Shown in pieces: positions 63,148 through 64,000 of a stretch of 64,000 nt of DNA. The DNA is taken from assembly GCF_000169095.1 (NCBI RefSeq), contig NZ_AAVU01000011.1, positions 102,739-166,738 on the forward strand, in the 5' to 3' direction. Position 1 is the first letter of the stretch; each line of letters begins with the position of its first letter. The notes beneath the pieces were generated by a model, which was not told where the DNA came from, made no database searches, and saw only the letters and a list, made by a program, of their open reading frames with translations. The translations under genes and the position numbers were made by a program. The stretch is from Lyngbya sp. PCC 8106. Its GTDB lineage: Bacteria; Cyanobacteriota; Cyanobacteriia; Cyanobacteriales; Microcoleaceae.

Positions 63148-64000
63148 ATGAAATTGCTAGAAACTCAGATCGAAGAAGCGAAAAATGATTCTATTTTTTA
63201 CAAGTTTATCTGGATTTTATATCTTGTACCGATATTATCAACTTTTTGGCTAATTAAAAGATATGGAGTCGATGTCCCGGTTTGGGTTGATCAATGGTCT
63301 TTGGTTGATTTATTTGAGGCAATTTCTTCAATTGATTTATCCTCTGTTTTGGCTGAACTGTGGGAATTAAACAATAATCATCGTATGATTTTTCCTAAAA
63401 TTATCTTTGCGGTGACTGCTTTTTTTTCTAACTGGAATATTTTTTATGAACTCTATTGGAGTTTTAGTTTAGCTTTAATTACATTTTTACTCATTTATAA
63501 ACTTTCAGAAATTACCAATCGAACTCAAAGTATTTTTTTGTTTCATGCAACAAATATAATTACCTGTTTTCTGATGTTCTCCTGGGTTCAATACAGCAAT
63601 TGGCTATGGGGATTTCAAATTGCTCTCTATTTGATTAATTTTTGTGTTATTTTAGCTATCTTTATCTTCGCAAGCTTTTCTAAGTTTAACTCTCGAACCA
63701 AGCTAAAGTTGGCTGGATTTTTTTGTATTATTGCTAGTTTTTCTTCGGCACAGGGTTTAATGTCTTGGCTGGCTTTGATTCCATCAATTTCAACCCTAGA
63801 AGGTTCACCAATACAAAAAACAAAACGATTATTTTTATGGTTAACATCTTTTGTATTTTGTAGTTTTATTTATTCAATTCAGTACAACTCTATACCTGTT
63901 ACTGAGTATTATGATATTGTTATCTACAATTCAATTTGGGATAAATTCAGAGTTTATATTCACTTCTTTTTCAATGTTGTCGCTGCACCGTTAACCGGAG
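63148..64000 (+). CDS. Multi-helix membrane protein, truncated by window end
   Basis: ATG 63148 opens a frame that has no stop before 64000 (284 codons seen). The product begins MKLLETQIEEAKNDSIFYKF and then has at least six to seven hydrophobic helices (IWILYLVPILSTFWLI, FYELYWSFSLALITFLLIY, IITCFLMFSW, WGFQIALYLINFCVILAIF). Between helices 1 and 2 it has VPVWVDQWSLVDLFEA and ELNNNHRMIFPKII, a pattern like GT-C-type membrane glycosyltransferases or related lipid-linked-sugar enzymes (DxW ... NxHR). It is divergent from the oxidoreductase operon by 113 nt, which fits a polysaccharide or glycolipid region. Confidence 0.75.
   Translation, partial: MKLLETQIEEAKNDSIFYKFIWILYLVPILSTFWLIKRYGVDVPVWVDQWSLVDLFEAISSIDLSSVLAELWELNNNHRMIFPKIIFAVTAFFSNWNIFYELYWSFSLALITFLLIYKLSEITNRTQSIFLFHATNIITCFLMFSWVQYSNWLWGFQIALYLINFCVILAIFIFASFSKFNSRTKLKLAGFFCIIASFSSAQGLMSWLALIPSISTLEGSPIQKTKRLFLWLTSFVFCSFIYSIQYNSIPVTEYYDIVIYNSIWDKFRVYIHFFFNVVAAPLTG

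Noticed and set aside
1..64000. tRNA, rRNA or tmRNA genes
   Set aside because: Reading the gaps for T-loop sequence (GGTTCGANTCC) with paired acceptor stems gave nothing convincing.
1..64000. Type I secretion genes for the RTX proteins
   Set aside because: No ABC exporter, membrane fusion protein or TolC-like gene is present in this window.

Overview
The window reads as chromosomal DNA of a filamentous, Oscillatoriales-type cyanobacterium. The evidence is the many HIP1 octamers (GCGATCGC), cyanobacterial marker genes (rpaB, a CCB-type cofactor-assembly protein, a Tic22-like protein, a TIGR03792-type protein, a cyanobacterial clpB), large surface/RTX genes, a CHAT-TPR gene and TnpB remnants. 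I cannot name the species from sequence alone.

Layout. 1-7.4 kb: small hypothetical genes, a membrane histidine kinase and clpB. 7.4-35.4 kb: a 28-kb block of four co-oriented paralogous giant genes (1927, 2074, 2412 and about 1593 aa). Each encodes an N-terminal DUF4347-type domain, a shared unnamed domain of about 310 aa, a variable stack of Calx-beta, cadherin-like or SdrD-B-like modules, a shared cysteine motif (GGCDCPPLP or close variant), RTX nonapeptide repeats and a common C-terminal block. 35.4-41.8 kb: housekeeping genes (rpsU, radA, rpaB, a CCB-like gene, a DUF456-like gene) and a two-gene overlapping unit of unknown role. 41.8-46.5 kb: a CHAT-TPR protein carrying an in-frame repeat insertion and a fresh internal duplication. 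46.6-53.6 kb: rfbB, a CapA-like gene, rplU-rpmA, a GNAT and a degenerate kinase. 53.6-55.3 kb: two decayed tnpB copies head to head. 55.3-58.7 kb: a tsaC-like gene, prmC, tic22-like and a NADAR gene. 58.9-64 kb: a minus-strand operon of two sugar-nucleotide-type SDRs, a GMC oxidoreductase and a small protein, divergent from a membrane protein that runs off the window.

The most interesting signal is the giant-gene block. Each of the four genes has a long untranslated upstream region with the same two elements. The distal one is TTTTGTCAA, then exactly 17 nt later a 22-bp dyad, then a second dyad about 71-76 nt further on. The proximal one is a hairpin ending 29-37 nt before the start codon in three genes and broken by a deletion in the fourth. 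Several stem positions covary between copies. Three of the four genes end in a stem built from two HIP1 octamers; in the other, that position holds a tnpB remnant. Together this looks like a co-regulated, recombining family of secreted calcium-binding surface proteins. All four DUF4347 domains keep an SHG...YGC His/Cys pair that resembles the dyad of clan CD (caspase-like) proteases, a hypothesis worth testing. No type I secretion genes are in the window, so the export route is inferred only from the RTX repeats.

Limits: all family names come from reading the protein sequences; no database search, folding program or alignment program was run.
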